Below, in pieces: positions 1 through 12,775 of a DNA stretch of 64,000 nucleotides. The DNA is taken from assembly GCA_024663395.1 (NCBI GenBank), contig JANFAH010000070.1:203021-267020 (forward strand), written 5' to 3'. Origin of the DNA: Pisolithus tinctorius. Lineage: Eukaryota; Basidiomycota; Agaricomycetes; Boletales; Pisolithaceae. A program made the translations under genes and the position numbers. Numbering within the stretch: position 1 is the stretch's first letter; each line of letters begins with the position of its first letter. The notes under the pieces are model-generated. The model saw only the letters and a program-made list of their open reading frames with translations, ran no database searches and was not told where the DNA came from.

Positions 1-3000
1 TGTCCGAGTCGATGCTAGAAAAGTTGAAGCAGTCAGGAAGTGCAGGTAATTTTCAAGGCAGCGAATGGTTCACAATGCGGTCCACAGCTTGGTTCTCTAC
101 AGCTGGGTTCCTGCAAAACAATGAGTATCGGCCTATGAAGAGGTTCTGTGGCGCGCACCAATAAGGGTCCATCAAGTAAACACGCTGCGCAGCAGTAAGG
201 TTGAGGCCGACGCCGCCGGCTTTCAAGCTAACTAAAAGAACTTCACAAGTTGGATCATACTTCAGGGCATCCATTGCTCGTGTTCGTTCGTCACGTTTCA
301 TGGTTCCGTCTAGTCGGTCATACCGAATGCTTGCCGCCTCTAGGGCGTCTTCCACTCTGAAGCATAATGGGTTAAGTTGGAACCAGACACGAAGAGCGGA
401 TACGTACTTGTCCAACATTGAGGTCCACTGAGAGCTATGCAAGCAGTGATTCGCATAATTCAGCAACGAGGCAAAGGATGACTTACAATACGACCGTTTT
501 TGTCACATAATCATCCACACGCTTTCCGTCGCCATCCACCATTTGTACTTCGATGGACTCTGGGTCATAATTTGCAGAATAGGGGTTCATCTTCGAAAAC
601 TGGATGAGATCCCCAAGTAGTGCTCTAACTTTGGTAGACGGCTGAAACTTCTCTATGCCAATACCCTTCTGTCTCTTTTCCCGTTTTGCTGTTTTCTTCC
701 TCGGTGCAGACTCTTGTGGCGAGCAGTCTGGACGAACCTGAATAACATCTTGAGGCGACAGTTCTGTTTGACAGGCAGAGCAACCGTGGTACGCATCAGA
801 TGGGACGTCGGGCCAGCCAGGCCATATACATTGCCGGAAGCATGACAAACAGAACAGGTGTAGACAGCGGGTTAAGACCAGATACGGTGTTGAAGGACTG
901 CTGGGTCTTGTAGGAGCACGGGATAGGACACCTCTGGCTTTCTTGCCGCGCTTCGGTGCTGAGGGGCCATCGACGTCCATGCTCATTCCTCCATCGGTCA
1001 TCTGTTCACGTTCCCCATGGGTACAAAGTTCCTCTCCGCATTCGACACATTGCGATGTCCCAGCCTCGCGGAGTAGCATTACGATCGCTGCTGCATAATG
1101 TGAATTCAACCCATCACGTTCAATGGCGGCGACGATGTCCTCATAATTGCCAGGATCGGCTGACGCAACTTCTCCAAGTCCCTTGCCCTCTACAAGCTCG
1201 AAGTGGTCGCAAATCTGCCGCAGTCTCAGGATCTTCTGGAGAATACCAACGTAGTTTTTCATCACTTCGTTCTTGCTTGAGAGTTCGTTGAATTCTGCCT
1301 TGGATTCCCTGAAGAACTGGTCATAAATGACCTGTTCATGAGGCTCGAATTTCAAATAACGGAGTTCGTCGCGCCGAGGTGGGAGGCTGAGGATTTTCTT
1401 CCCATCAGAAGCTTTGGAGTCCTTTGTACGACGCAGTGTGATGCACTTCATGATAGTTTGCAGTCGTACGACTCCCAGTGACTGGCCGTACTTCACCGGA
1501 GTACCGATATACTCCGTCCAGACATTCTTGTCATCGAGCGGGTCTAAGCGCAGAAACTTGATCAAAGCAAACACATCATCGAGCTTGTTCTGAACTGGTG
1601 TACCAGTCAAACAAAGGCGACGTTGAGCCATTAAATCGCACGAGGCACGGCTGCCAACAGTTGCTGTTTCTTTGATGGAACTGCAAGGCTATTATTATAC
1701 GAGAACAGTAGATGAAATGATGCGCGTACTGAGCTTCATCAAGAACAACTCTGAACCAGTGAATCATCTGCAATGGACTGGTGGCTTCAGTCGATCCACC
1801 TAATGTAAAGCACGATTTCTTCCGTTTCATGCCTGCCCTCTTGGGCTTAGCTCGCGTGACGCCTGAGTCGGTGTCATTGCCTCCAAGACCCCCATCGCTA
1901 CTCCCGTCATCGTCTTCATCTGCTTCAGTAGAGACGGTCTTACGGTTTTGTCTTGAATATTCCGAAGCCAGGGTAGCATATGTCGTGATAACAGCGTCGA
2001 AATCCGCGAGGAAAGCAATATCAGGCCGACGAGCATTTCCATGATATATGTACACCCGTAACGGCCTCCCCTCCCGCAGACGATGACATTTCGCGCTGCC
2101 AGTCATTTCAAACTGCGTGGAAGGCGTTTGGGATGCAGGTGGTGTCGAACTCCCCGAGGCAGACACTGACACAGCCGCTGAACAGCTCACTCCGCCTCCG
2201 CCAACAACAAATACATCCCCTCGCCAATGCTCTCTGAACTGGTCTTCCCAGTTTGAGACCGTAGATAGTGGGCAAATTATAAGTGTAGCGCGACTTTTCG
2301 CTTTGATGCGACAAGCTCGCGCGTACTCGGCTTCAGCCTTATCCTGTTCCTTCACTGCTTTCGCCTTTCCCTTGGAAGAAGTTACAGTGATGGTTTCGGG
2401 AATATCAGGCATACCCCAAACGCTGCCGGCAAAATGGGCCACGGACAGTATGTCCTCGTTCCGATTGCGCTCTGGGGGAGGTGGGGGAACCTCCAATGGT
2501 GAAGAGGCAAATGCATCGGCAGAATCTAATGTGGCAGCGATCAAGGAGACACAAGTTATTGTCTTCCCTAGGCCCATCTGCACCAAGTTCTTAGTAAAAT
2601 CGAAGACCCCAAGGTAGACGACCGTACGTCATCAGCTAAGATAGCACTTCTAGCTTCCACTGGTTCTTGAAAAACCTCTTTTTGGGTGACAATGTGGAAC
2701 CAGGACTGCTGTCCAGCGTGGGAATCAAATCTGGGCTGCCACAGGGACGAGTACCGTCCGTCGGAACAACACCTCTCCCTTTCGCGCTCAAGAAGAAAGG
2801 TAAGCGCTTTCTTCTGGTGGGGATAGAGTGGAGTGCCGACTTCGAACGCTAATTTTGGGCATAGATAAGTTTGAAAAGAGCACTGGGAAAAAGGGAGGTG
2901 GCAAAATTTACCGGGTTCAGTTTCAGCGAGTTCGTCGCCACTTTTTAAATTCTTGAACAACTCGTCGACCTGGCTTCTTTGAATTTCCAATGTCTTTCCC

Positions 3001-4195
3001 GACACTGCCGGAGTACCCCAGCGTGAACTACTACCACCAGGACCTGCGTAATGGACACGCCCAGACACGGGCGATTGGCGGAATCCTCCGAGCGGCGGGT
3101 TATGCGGATTGTAATAATGACAGTTGGCCAGCTTTGAGGGGTCTGAGGGATGATCAAGGTACAGGCCGCATTGGGACAGAAAATTGCCAACGGCGGTAAT
3201 ATTTCCTTTCGGTGTGTAAATGAGCATCTGCAAGGGCAATATAGGGGGCTGGTCGGTAGAAAATTAAGTGGTGCCACGTAATAAGATTATGTTACACTCA
3301 CATTACCGTAGTCGCGGCGCACTTTGGCATCCAGTCGGATGAGGCCTTTGCCTAGCATTGGGCCAAGCTGGGACGCAACCCTTTGTTCGACGACAGCGAA
3401 ACCTTCTCCCTGGGGTGCTTCGCTTGAACCTCTGATATGCGGAGTCTTGATATGAATGGTTTCGGAAGCCGGAGCCTTTTGTGGGTTGTATTCGTACTGT
3501 AAACGAACACTTGCCCAATCACCTTCGGTTCGGGCTGGGTCCTGCAGCTGGATATAAGGCACTGGATAAAGGACCAGGGCTGTAACGGTAAGCTGTCCGA
3601 TGCAAACAGGGGTCTTGGGCGGAAGATCATCAGACAATGCGGTGCACAAGGATGGATGCAGGCGCGGGGACAAAGGAGGAGAAGGAGAGTTTGTAAGGTC
3701 GATGATGTGATCATTAGGTTGCGTGAAGGGCGGCGGTCGACTAGGAACATTGTTTAACAATGCGGGCGGTGTCGGCGGAGGAAAATACGATGGAGGAAAG
3801 AGGCCCTGTGAGCGTGGAGCATGAGAAGTAAATGAGTGCGAGGCTGAAGGGCCTGCAAAGCTCGGTCGGAACGGGGTCGATGGATGCCCCGAAGGGTACG
3901 ACTGAGTAGGTTGCTGTGATGGGTGGGATGTGGACGGTGACACAGGAAACTTGGGGGTGTGGAAAGGCGTATGCTGGTGGTACTGCTGCTGGACTGCAGA
4001 GCGTATCGGGTCAAAGAACGTAGTCTGCCTGGGTGGCAAAGCGGTAGAATCTTGTCTGTGCAACGAAGAACCCTGCGTTCCAGCAGCAGAATGGCGCGGA
4101 TCATCGTCATCTAGTGTCAAGTCTATGTGATTGGATTGGTTGAAAGGCGACAAGTTGGATATGGACGCCGAATGCGAAGCTGCGTCGGTAGCCAT
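1..4195 (-). CDS. SNF2-family DNA translocase with RING finger, Rad5/HLTF/Uls1-like (partial, runs off left edge)
   Basis: The start at 4195 opens a Ser/Pro-rich N-terminal tail. It carries two acidic-flanked hydrophobic motifs, IDLTLDDDD near residue 24 and HIIDLTNS near residue 165, which look like SUMO-interacting motifs. A HIRAN-like segment follows, then the helicase: Walker A MGLGKT around 2580-2560, VVLDEAQ around 1740, and LTGTPVQN around 1610. A C3HC4 RING (CVEC, CLHLFCLSC, CSAC) lies at about 1060-770, between the two helicase lobes as in the Rad5/Rad16/Uls1 group. Lobe 2 shows DGTMKRDER, KAGGVGLNL and, after two introns near 110-160 and 17-77, the motif VI start (DRIHRLGQ) at the window edge. 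The family remodels chromatin or acts in DNA damage tolerance in the nucleus. The SIM-like motifs favour a Uls1-like SUMO-targeted role (inference). The 3' end lies outside the window. Confidence 0.9.
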
Positions 4196-4713
4196 TGCTC
4201 ATGGATGGTGGGGCGAACTAGCGGTAGCTGGTCTTGCAGTGGTGTCAGCGCTAATGACGAGGCCGACTTCTTACCTGCCTCAACAACTTTGTACCAAGTC
4301 CAGCATAAACGACACCCGTATAAGTGTAATTACCGGATGTCCTCGACCCAGCCGCATCTGAGTCAGCAGACTACATACACGGATCATGTGTTCACAGCAA
4401 CTCTACGTATGTATATACACTGTACAGCAAATTACTAGTAAAATGCCTTCCCTGTGAAATCCTCCCGCAACTAGTAACTGTGCTTCAACAGACTCATCCG
4501 TGAATGTCAGAAACCTTCCTTTCGCACAGTGGTGCTTTCCAGGTATTCCGCAGTCACATTCCCTGTGTGAGAGAGAACGAGACTGCGAAGCACTCGGAGA
4601 GAACTAATATGGGAACCTCCCGGCATCTAAACACTCACACATAGGCTCATCCTCATCCCCGCCGTCAACCTCCTTATGCCATGCGGATAAGTACTATCTC
4701 GTAGATGGAATCA
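4196..4713. other. Intergenic, no gene seen
   Basis: About 500 bases separate the SNF2-RING start codon from the stop of the RNase III-like gene. No coding frame with family resemblance or tRNA-like element was recognised. It should hold the SNF2-RING promoter, which reads leftward, and the 3' UTR region of the RNase III-like gene's neighbour side. Confidence 0.5.
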
Positions 4714-5886
4714 CTAGTACGCACGGGGTGCCCAGCCCATTGCAAAGTATGCCGTTCTAGCAGCTTGCTCTTTTGCAAGCTGCTTACTAGACCCAGTTCC
4801 CTTGCCCTTTTCTATCCCGTTCACTTCGTGGATCGGTCACTTTGAGAACCACAAACTCGATCTGAGGTGTAACTAGCTTACCTTTACAAATCACATGCCA
4901 TCTTCCTGCGTGGGGAGGACCAGCAAACGTCGCGGGATATTCAACACTCATCCCCCGCTGTGCGGCTGTTTGGTTAAACAATGGTAAGAATGCCAGACTC
5001 GGTTGGGCAGGTGCAAGAGGATTTGGGGGGAAAGGTGGCATAGAGGGTATAGGAGGCGGCGGCGGCGGTATCGGCGGTGGAGCACTGGAAGGCGGGGCAG
5101 GTTGACTAGAATAAGGATTATATATGGATTTCATTGGGACGTCGACACTTGATTTGCCAAGAGGAGCAAAATTCGGTGAAAAGCTAAAAGGTCCCTGTGG
5201 AGCTCCCTCGACTTTCATTCGTTTTCCAGCTTGCTCTTCAGAACCATCATATCCAAAATCAATGGCTGGAAATTCGTCCATTACGTTAGCGGTGACTTGG
5301 AAAAGCATCCTGATCCACTTCTGAACGTCGGGGAGTCCATGTTCTTCAAAAGCAGCAGCGAGATACGCAAGAAATAACGTTCGTCCATGCTTAATACCGG
5401 TATCATGTTCCGTAACTTAATCCTTGTGATGATTATGGTGAGATGCTCACCTCAGGCTCATCCACCGAGGATCGGAAGGAAGGATCGTACCGCAACTCAT
5501 CTCGTAAGCGGTATAACCTCGACCAAAAATCGATGACCTCGTCGGATAGCAACGTTCGTCTCAAGACCTTCTAAGAATTACCAAGCCAGCCCCCCATGCT
5601 TAACGGCACCTCGACTCACCTCGATGTTTTCATTCTTGAGTTTTGGTTTCCTGGAGAACAACAAATGTGTGGTGACCATGTCCAGAACATGTTGTCCTAA
5701 GATAGTTAGACGCTCGTTGTCGTCGTACGTCGCGTGGCAAGCGAGTCGAAGTGATTTATGCGTAAACACCGCGAGCACGGGCATGCCGGAGAGTTTGGGC
5801 AGTGGTGGGAGCCCCGGAAAGCCATCATAGGTTACGGAGTGGTGTCGCTTGCGGGAAATGTAGCTCACGTTGGGCTCTGAAGACAT
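4714..5886 (-). CDS. RNase III-fold protein with C-terminal dsRNA-binding domain, probably non-catalytic
   Basis: The likely start is the Met at 5886, followed by MSSEPNVSY. An RNase III-type core follows: FTHKSL, then DNERLTILGQHVLDMV at about 5690. The usual signature is NERLEFLGD; here the first acid is Thr and the second Gln, so metal-dependent cleavage is unlikely. After introns near 5580-5625 and 5390-5450 comes a proline-rich linker with runs of Pro at about 5010-5100. The C-terminus is a dsRBD. Removing a 58-nt intron (4826-4883) joins WHVICK to VNGIEKGKGTGSSKQLAKEQAA, split here as a canonical dsRBD second half, with the stop at 4714. The architecture resembles mitoribosomal mL44/Mrpl3-type RNase III pseudoenzymes or an Rnt1 relative. 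Which one is not settled. It is co-oriented between two Snf2 remodelers. Confidence 0.75.
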
Positions 5887-6157
5887 ATCGGTTTCCACAG
5901 TTGATGGATCGGCGATATGACTTCGGAGTCGGGGTGTGAGTACCATCAAGACAATGAGGCGCGGAACTACTTCTACGCAAGTCTTGAGAGAACTCCACCT
6001 ATATATTGGCATATTTGTCAACCACCTGCTATATTTCAAAAGCAGTGACTCGCTTATTGACGCCTGTAATTAATAACATGCTGTACGCTATGTCTGGTGC
6101 TCTATATTACACTGGAGTCAAGACTGGGGTGAGCCGTCCCTTTCCTAGAGAGGCTTA

Positions 6158-9100
6158 TTATCGTCTTTGCTTCTCTAGAAGGTGCCTAAGAACACTGACA
6201 GTGTGCCCGTGAGTCGGGTCTTCAGATAACCGCACTATCTGCCTCGCAATGCTTGATGGAATGAGATCTTGCTAGCACACCTACGTAGTAACATACCTTG
6301 TCGGGCCCTCGGCGACCACTGGACAATCCTTAACCAAATGATAGGGTCCTCGGCATACCACACACCGGACTGATGTGGCTGGTTTGGGCTTCTTTGGGAC
6401 CATCCCTACTTCGGCGTGAGGCGACCTTTCGCGCTTTGACGGAAGAGTGGAAGAACCAGGATGGGAGTTGCTTAGCATTTGAAAACGGTCAGCTCCCTTC
6501 CCTTGTTTGTTCTGGTAGGGAATCAGGGTAGACGGTTTGCTCGCAAACGGCGGTGGTTGGAGTCGAGGTACGGGGGCTCGTTCGTCGGTGGTAGGAGCGG
6601 ACGGTGGCACTGCAACAGAAGGAAACTTGCGGGGTTGGGATGACAGACCACCCAGAGTATGGGACAAGGACACTGCAAGCGGGGGATTCGAAGTCCGTTT
6701 CTGTGTTGTCTTCTTCTTAGCGGTCGTCTTTGTAGGTCTTGGCATTTGACCAACTATCAAATGCCATTGTCCACGTCGTTGAAGCTCTTGGTCTATCGCT
6801 TCGATTGCGGCATTCTACAGGCGATGTCATGAAGGAGACAGGTATGCAGTGGGCACGTCTACCTACCCTTGTTTCTGCTGGCTCATCACTTGAATGAAGC
6901 AGCATCGCGCGATATTCCACCAGATTTATTGAGTTTTCGGTCATCGTGCATGTGCCGGCATGAACACTATCGCAGAGGCCACACTTCTGGCCAACGTCGC
7001 GTTGGATAGTCTGGACACCGGTTGTCAATCCGTGGATTTCGCGCCTCTTAAGCTTCATGGAGGGGTCTGGTTCCGCATTCATGGATACCACAGAAGAGTC
7101 AGAATCTTCAGCATGATTGGATGCAGCCCATGCATCAGAATCCGAAGATGTGCCAGTTTTGGACGAACGGCCCTTCTTCTTCCATCTCTTCTTGCTCGCC
7201 TGGGGGCTATCTTCCAAACCCTCTATATGATCCAGTCGTTGCTGAAATAGAGTAAATCAGCAAGTAATGCCATTATGAAGCCAAAAACGCACCTGAGGGA
7301 AAGACGCCGCTGCCTTGCGACGAACTCCGCGGCCCGTCGCTTCGTGTACTTGGGATGTATTCTTCGCCACCGCTATGCGTTGTAAAGTTTGGGCCCATGA
7401 ATCATCGTGAGGTTCCGGTGTCTCGTTGCCAATATCCTCGAACGTGCCCTTATTTGCGGCCCACACCTTTGCAAAACTGAACTTCAAGCCCCCGTCCTTT
7501 GTAACTTCTTCTTGTTCCCCTTCAACCTCAGTCTTCTCGATGAGTTTATCAAGGTCATTGTCGGTATCTGGGCGAGGTTGGAGCGGTGTTACGACAGGAA
7601 AATAAAGCAGTGCTTACACACTATGTCACGCGCATTTTGGTCGTTTTCTTCGAAAAGCTCCTTTGCACCAAAAGTTAGTATTGACTCCAAATCCCCTGCG
7701 CCATTCTCATCGTCATCCATCTTCTGGACGATCAGGTGGTCGAGGACAAGCTTCTTCTTCCCAGCTTGCATTATTTTTTCTGTGGAATATGATGTCCGAT
7801 TCCGTGAGATTCCATGCGATGGTGGAATAACTTACCCTCAGCAGAGTCTTTGACCATGAGTTTGAAAACAAGACAAGTCTTCTGTTGACCATACCGATGC
7901 GAACGGGAAATTGCCTAGAAGCTGCGTATAAGCACATTGACAAAATCGTTCAAATGTTCTCAACTTGTAAATCCTGCACATATGCATTCATTAATGACAT
8001 GGGACATAAGGTGGGACTGTATAAGGAGACCCACCTGATGGGGGTTGAAGTCCGGGTCAAATATGATCACAGTATCTGCCGTGTAGAGATTGATGCCGAC
8101 ACCTCCGGCACGTGTAGTGAGGATATATATGAAGACGTCGGAGTCAGGCTGATTGAATTCGTCCATGCCTTTCTGCCTAACGCTTTGCTTCGTGTCCCCG
8201 TCCTAGAAGTGAAAAATAAAAATAAATCGCGCAATGTACAAAATGTAGTGAGTTGTGACATACCAGTCTTAAAAACTTGTAGCCTTCTCCTGTCAAGAAG
8301 TCCTCCACAATATCGAGCACCAAGACAAACTTGGAGGGGTTCATAAGGCAAGGTTAAGTAAGATTAAGAATCGAGCCCACCTGACTAAATAACAAGACGC
8401 GATGACCGCGTGCTTTCAGCTTGGGTAACAAGCATTTTAGCAGTCGAAGTTTAGCGCTTGCGCTAATCAATCTCTCGTGAGCCTCAGCAAGGGGTAGACC
8501 TGCGGGTTCTATGGTATCTGAGATAAGATACGGGTGTTGCAGGCATCTGCGTAACGGGCTCAGTGGAGTGGAAGACGTGAAGTTTTGCATTTTGAACACT
8601 GACTTTCGCAGTTGCATCAATAGGTTGTTCAAATTGGCCTTGATCGACAGCGACCGACCATGCTGCACGGCTGCAGACGAGGATCGTACGAGGTTACTGA
8701 GGATTTGCAGGTTTTGGCCTAAAACAATCAGTCAGTCTTGCGCGTTGACGTGGACAGGGTCGTACTTAGGATAGAACGGTAAACCTCTTTCTGTAACGGA
8801 CTCATCGAGACTGGGACAATAACCTCGTTCTAAGCAACAATAAGTAAATGTGGCCGAGTCCTAGAACCGGGCACAAACCTTTGGAGGAAGTTGGAGGACA
8901 TCACTCTTGATACGGCGCAAAAAGTATGGTTTCAGTCTTGCGTGGAGTTGCCGGACAAGGTCTTCGTTGAGGACCTCGTACTCCTTAGCAAGGGTTTCGA
9001 GGTCGTTCCATTGATTTGGATCGAGGAAATTCATTAAGTTGAAAAGTTCCCGGATGTTGTTGTTCAACGGGGTCTTCAGGGCGGTGTGAGGAAGTATGTA

Positions 9101-12100
9101 GTCCAGCATACGGGGTTACTCACTCCTGTCATGATGACGCGGTGCACGACATTTAGCTCGTTGAGCTTCCGGAACAACAAACTCGTGTCGCTCTTGACTG
9201 CAAGGGACCGTATTTAGGACGTTTCTTGTTGATGAGGTGGAAAAGAATCCACTTACGTCGTTGACCTTCATCCACCACCAGAACTTCCCAGCGAGGGATA
9301 TTTCTGAAAACGACAGCAAAATCACGGTTACTGGTTACAGTCTCATAGGTCGTGATCAGTACGTGGTATTTCGGATTCGCTGCTCCACGTTTGGTCGAAC
9401 CATGGAACAGTTCGTACTGAATGACCACGTCCCTCGACTTAGCTTCGCCATAAAATGGTACCACTCTGAGTCTCGGCGCCCAACGAGAGAACTCCCGGAC
9501 CCAATTAGTAATCGTGCTGTTGGGAACGACAACCAAAGCCGGAGCAGCTTTGAATTCGCCGACCAGCCTCCCTAGAAAAGTTACTATTTGCACTGTTTTT
9601 CCCTCAAACAAAACATCAGCTAGAGGCGTGTAGCACGGAGCGACTTCACTCACGAGTCCCATTTCGTCGGCTAATATGCATGGCTGCCGAATCCACCAGT
9701 TATCACAGAGCCAGTTTAGCCCATCGATCTAGTGCGAGATATTCGCGAGCTGTCAACAACTCACGGCAGAGGGTTCACATACCTGGAATTTCATCAGTTT
9801 CAACTGATCACTCTGTCCCAACTTTGGCTGCTCTTCTGTTGTTGAATCGATAACATGCGACGCGTAACCATCACGACGTCGATTATCAAGTCTCTGCATT
9901 TCCTTTGGGGATTTAAGGACGGAAATAGTACGAGACTCGAGGAAGGATACGAAAGCCCGTTCAAATGCGGAATATCCTGGCTCGCCGGGACGGGGCGGCG
10001 AGTCCCAGGTCACTGTGAAAGAGTGAGACGATCCGCGCAACTTAATCATTCAACAACTCACCTTCCTCGTACCCGAGATCCTCCCATTTGATAAATGCCC
10101 ATACAACTTGATTGATGTCTTCCTTGTCTAACTTGTGTTTGGTCCTGGTCTCCCACTCGTCGACAGATTCCAGTAAAGCGTTGTCCGGCTGCTCGCCGTC
10201 ATTGAAGGCACGCTCCCATTGCAATTGAAGACCCTTAGGCATGGTGACCGTATCGTCATCATCGCTAGTTGCAATATACTGACGCTGACGGCGGCGCATT
10301 TCCATCGCAGCGGGCGGATGCCAGAGTTGCACATCCAAAACACGGTCGACTGTCTTCCACACCGGTGGAATTCGAAGTTCCGCGTCCTTTAGTGGCTGAG
10401 GTGCGAAATGATCTAGTTTAGTTCGGCGTTGAACTTTTGGCGCTGTAACAATCCCAGGCTCAAAGGTGGTTTTGTCAGTCTCAGTATCCCCAGAAGTCAT
10501 GACAGGGTCTTCTAGCAGCTCAACTTTGGGGCCACTGGCCAGAAAGTTTTTGAGCTTTGCGAAATGGGTAGAGACAAGCCACATGTGAGGGACCCATTGA
10601 ACTCTGCGGTAACTCCTTTCTGACCATTTCACCAAGTATTCCCTAGGCAGAGAAGCCTTGATGTCCGGCGTATAGTCCACTGACTTGGGTTCCGTCGCAT
10701 CTGGCGGAAAGAAACGCCAAGCAAGTATCTTGTCCAAAGGATAAACGAAGGATGCGCAATCGGCACACTGCCAGTCGTTGTTCGACTGGTAGTGCTCTGC
10801 CCGTTCTGCGTCTGAGTACGATGATTCATCATTGTCAGGATCGGGTAAGTGCTGATAATGGGCAAGCCTCTTGCATGAGACGCAACGAAATAGAAGCTCT
10901 CTTGAGGGCTTCAGTGCGCCAGAAGCTGTAGCATGATTGCTATCAATAGGCTTCTCAACTTCAGCGGTGACATCGACGACCAGTTGCGCTGAAGGACTAG
11001 ATTCCTTCGGTGCAATCGGATCGCCAATATGTTGCCGAGGTTCCAAAGCTACTTCGCCGCATCCCATGCATATGCCACCTTTCATGCAAGCACCACAGAT
11101 GAACTCGGTGGTTTGGTCGATACCAAGCTCCTTTCTATCTGGCAATCCATTTGCAGCAGATATATCCTGTATGTGCTCGTGATCTTTTCTCTCCTTATCA
11201 CGAGAATGAGCAGCTCTCGTAATCTCATCCCTTTGAGTGCTCGCCAGGCATCGCCAGTGAGCGGCCACAGGGCACTTGAGGCTGTAATGCGTATTAGAAA
11301 GAATATAAACAACTGTAGTATGACCATACCATCGAACCCAGCCACCCAGGTGCCGAATCTGCTCTTCCTCGTTCTCTTCCAGGTCAGCGTCACTGTTCCT
11401 CCTGCGGCGACCCCTTTTGGGCTTCATTGCTGCTCTCAGCAACTCATGAGCAGGGCCTTTGTGGCATTTCTCACAGACTTCCCTATGTGCACGAAGAGAA
11501 GCAGTGTCTTCGTCGTCATATGGATCAAAGTCAAGGTCATTAATGTCTCGAAAATGACCGTAAGCTGGGTGAGATGGGACGGGACGCCGCTTCTTAGGCT
11601 TCTTCGTGGCATCTAACTTGGCAAACCTGCGGTCCGAACCTTCCTCGTCATCTGTACTCATAGTTTCATTATCAAAGTCGTCATCGAGGTTTAAACGCGC
11701 AGCCTTCCTAGCACGAGTCGATCGTCTCGTGGGGACCATCTCAACATCGCTATAGCCTCCAAGCTCGTCCTCCGAATCGGAAACTGTCTGTGATGACCGG
11801 AGTGGCCTTCTTAACTTTCTGGGGCTGAAAGGTAGTTTGCTCTGTTTGAGGGCCTTGGTGCTTCTTGTAGTAGGGAGACGGTAAGTGGGCTCGCTAAAAT
11901 CGTCGTCGTTTTCGTCGTCCGAATCATCCATTTCTGTCAGCGGAGAAAGTTCAGAGTCTGAAAGTTGAGGTATGCTGCCGGTGAACGTCTTTGATGTGAC
12001 AGAGTGTCCGTTTATTGTGACTATATGCTTGATTCGCGAGTCCTTGTGAACAGTGCTCGAGGAGGGATCAAATGCCTCAAGAGAACCCTCCAACTTGTTC

Positions 12101-12660
12101 CGCTCTGAACAGCTAAGTGAGCTTCATTTCATCCGCACGATTGTAGACCCACCATATTCGTTAACGAGATCCTCGTACTGAGCTTTGAATGCAGCCGCAG
12201 GAAGCTGCGCGGTTTTACCGTGAGAAGCTACAGTAGGAATTCCGATGTCGTAACCCACCTTGTGTGCAAGACCATCTGAGAAGCGCACATAATAATACAA
12301 AGCCCTGCCCTCGCGCCATTCACCTGCTATAGCTTTGAGATCGTCACGACCAAACGAGACTCCGTCGTTGAAGCTATCTGGAACGGGTTCGTATAGGTCT
12401 CTCTCAAAGGAAGGTGGCTTGGATATTTCGATGAAAAAAGTAGGTTTTCCATGAACCGCCACTTCGGCAGGCAGGGGTGGGGTAGTGGACTTGGGTGGTG
12501 AATCCGAAGGCTTAGGGGAGGTACTGAGTAGTATTGGATCTGGGCTTGCTGGTGCATTCATTTCAGCAACGCCACGACTCTGAAACCCCCCAGGACGCGT
12601 CGAGGCTGGACAGACACGGTCGCGGATGAAAGTCCCCAAGCGTGTTTTCGGGCTGGTCAC
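6158..12660 (-). CDS. Mit1/CHD3-like chromatin remodeling ATPase (PHD-like, chromodomain, SNF2, zinc knuckle)
   Basis: The N-terminal exon 12660-12140 joins the large exon through a 48-nt intron (about 12109-12156), giving [16 protein letters not shown] Cys-rich PHD-like region ([13 protein letters not shown], later [11 protein letters not shown] and CADC) lies at 11480-10770, followed by a chromodomain core ([19 protein letters not shown]) at about 10640. The SNF2 motor follows. Walker A is split by an intron near 9610-9660 and restored as MGLGKTVQ. The Walker B box reads VVDEGQ rather than DEAH. Then come [28 protein letters not shown] and the motif VI segment. The C-terminal part is basic with a CCHC knuckle ([14 protein letters not shown]). 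After a 45-nt intron the protein ends at 6158. The domain order matches S. pombe Mit1, the SHREC heterochromatin remodeler, and Mi-2/CHD3. Nuclear. A start further downstream (MNAPASP) is possible. Confidence 0.88.
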
Positions 12661-12775
12661 GCTTTGTCAGTATGGTCACGTGCTAATTAGCCCCTGAAAG
12701 GTACTACTTTCCTGATTTGGTCACACCTGCACACTGCCAAGTCCAGTTCGGCGAGTCCTGCCATACAAACCAGAC
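12661..12775. promoter_or_regulatory. Short divergent promoter region, Mit1-like / Sec8
   Basis: Only 115 bp separate the two divergent start codons, so the 5' regulatory sequence must be shared. No TATA box or other site was recognised. Confidence 0.5.

Noticed and set aside
10040..12100. Large exon as a separate gene starting MEGSLEAFD at 12093
   Set aside because: A 48-nt intron joins it in frame to the upstream exon ([11 protein letters not shown]), giving one Mit1-like gene.
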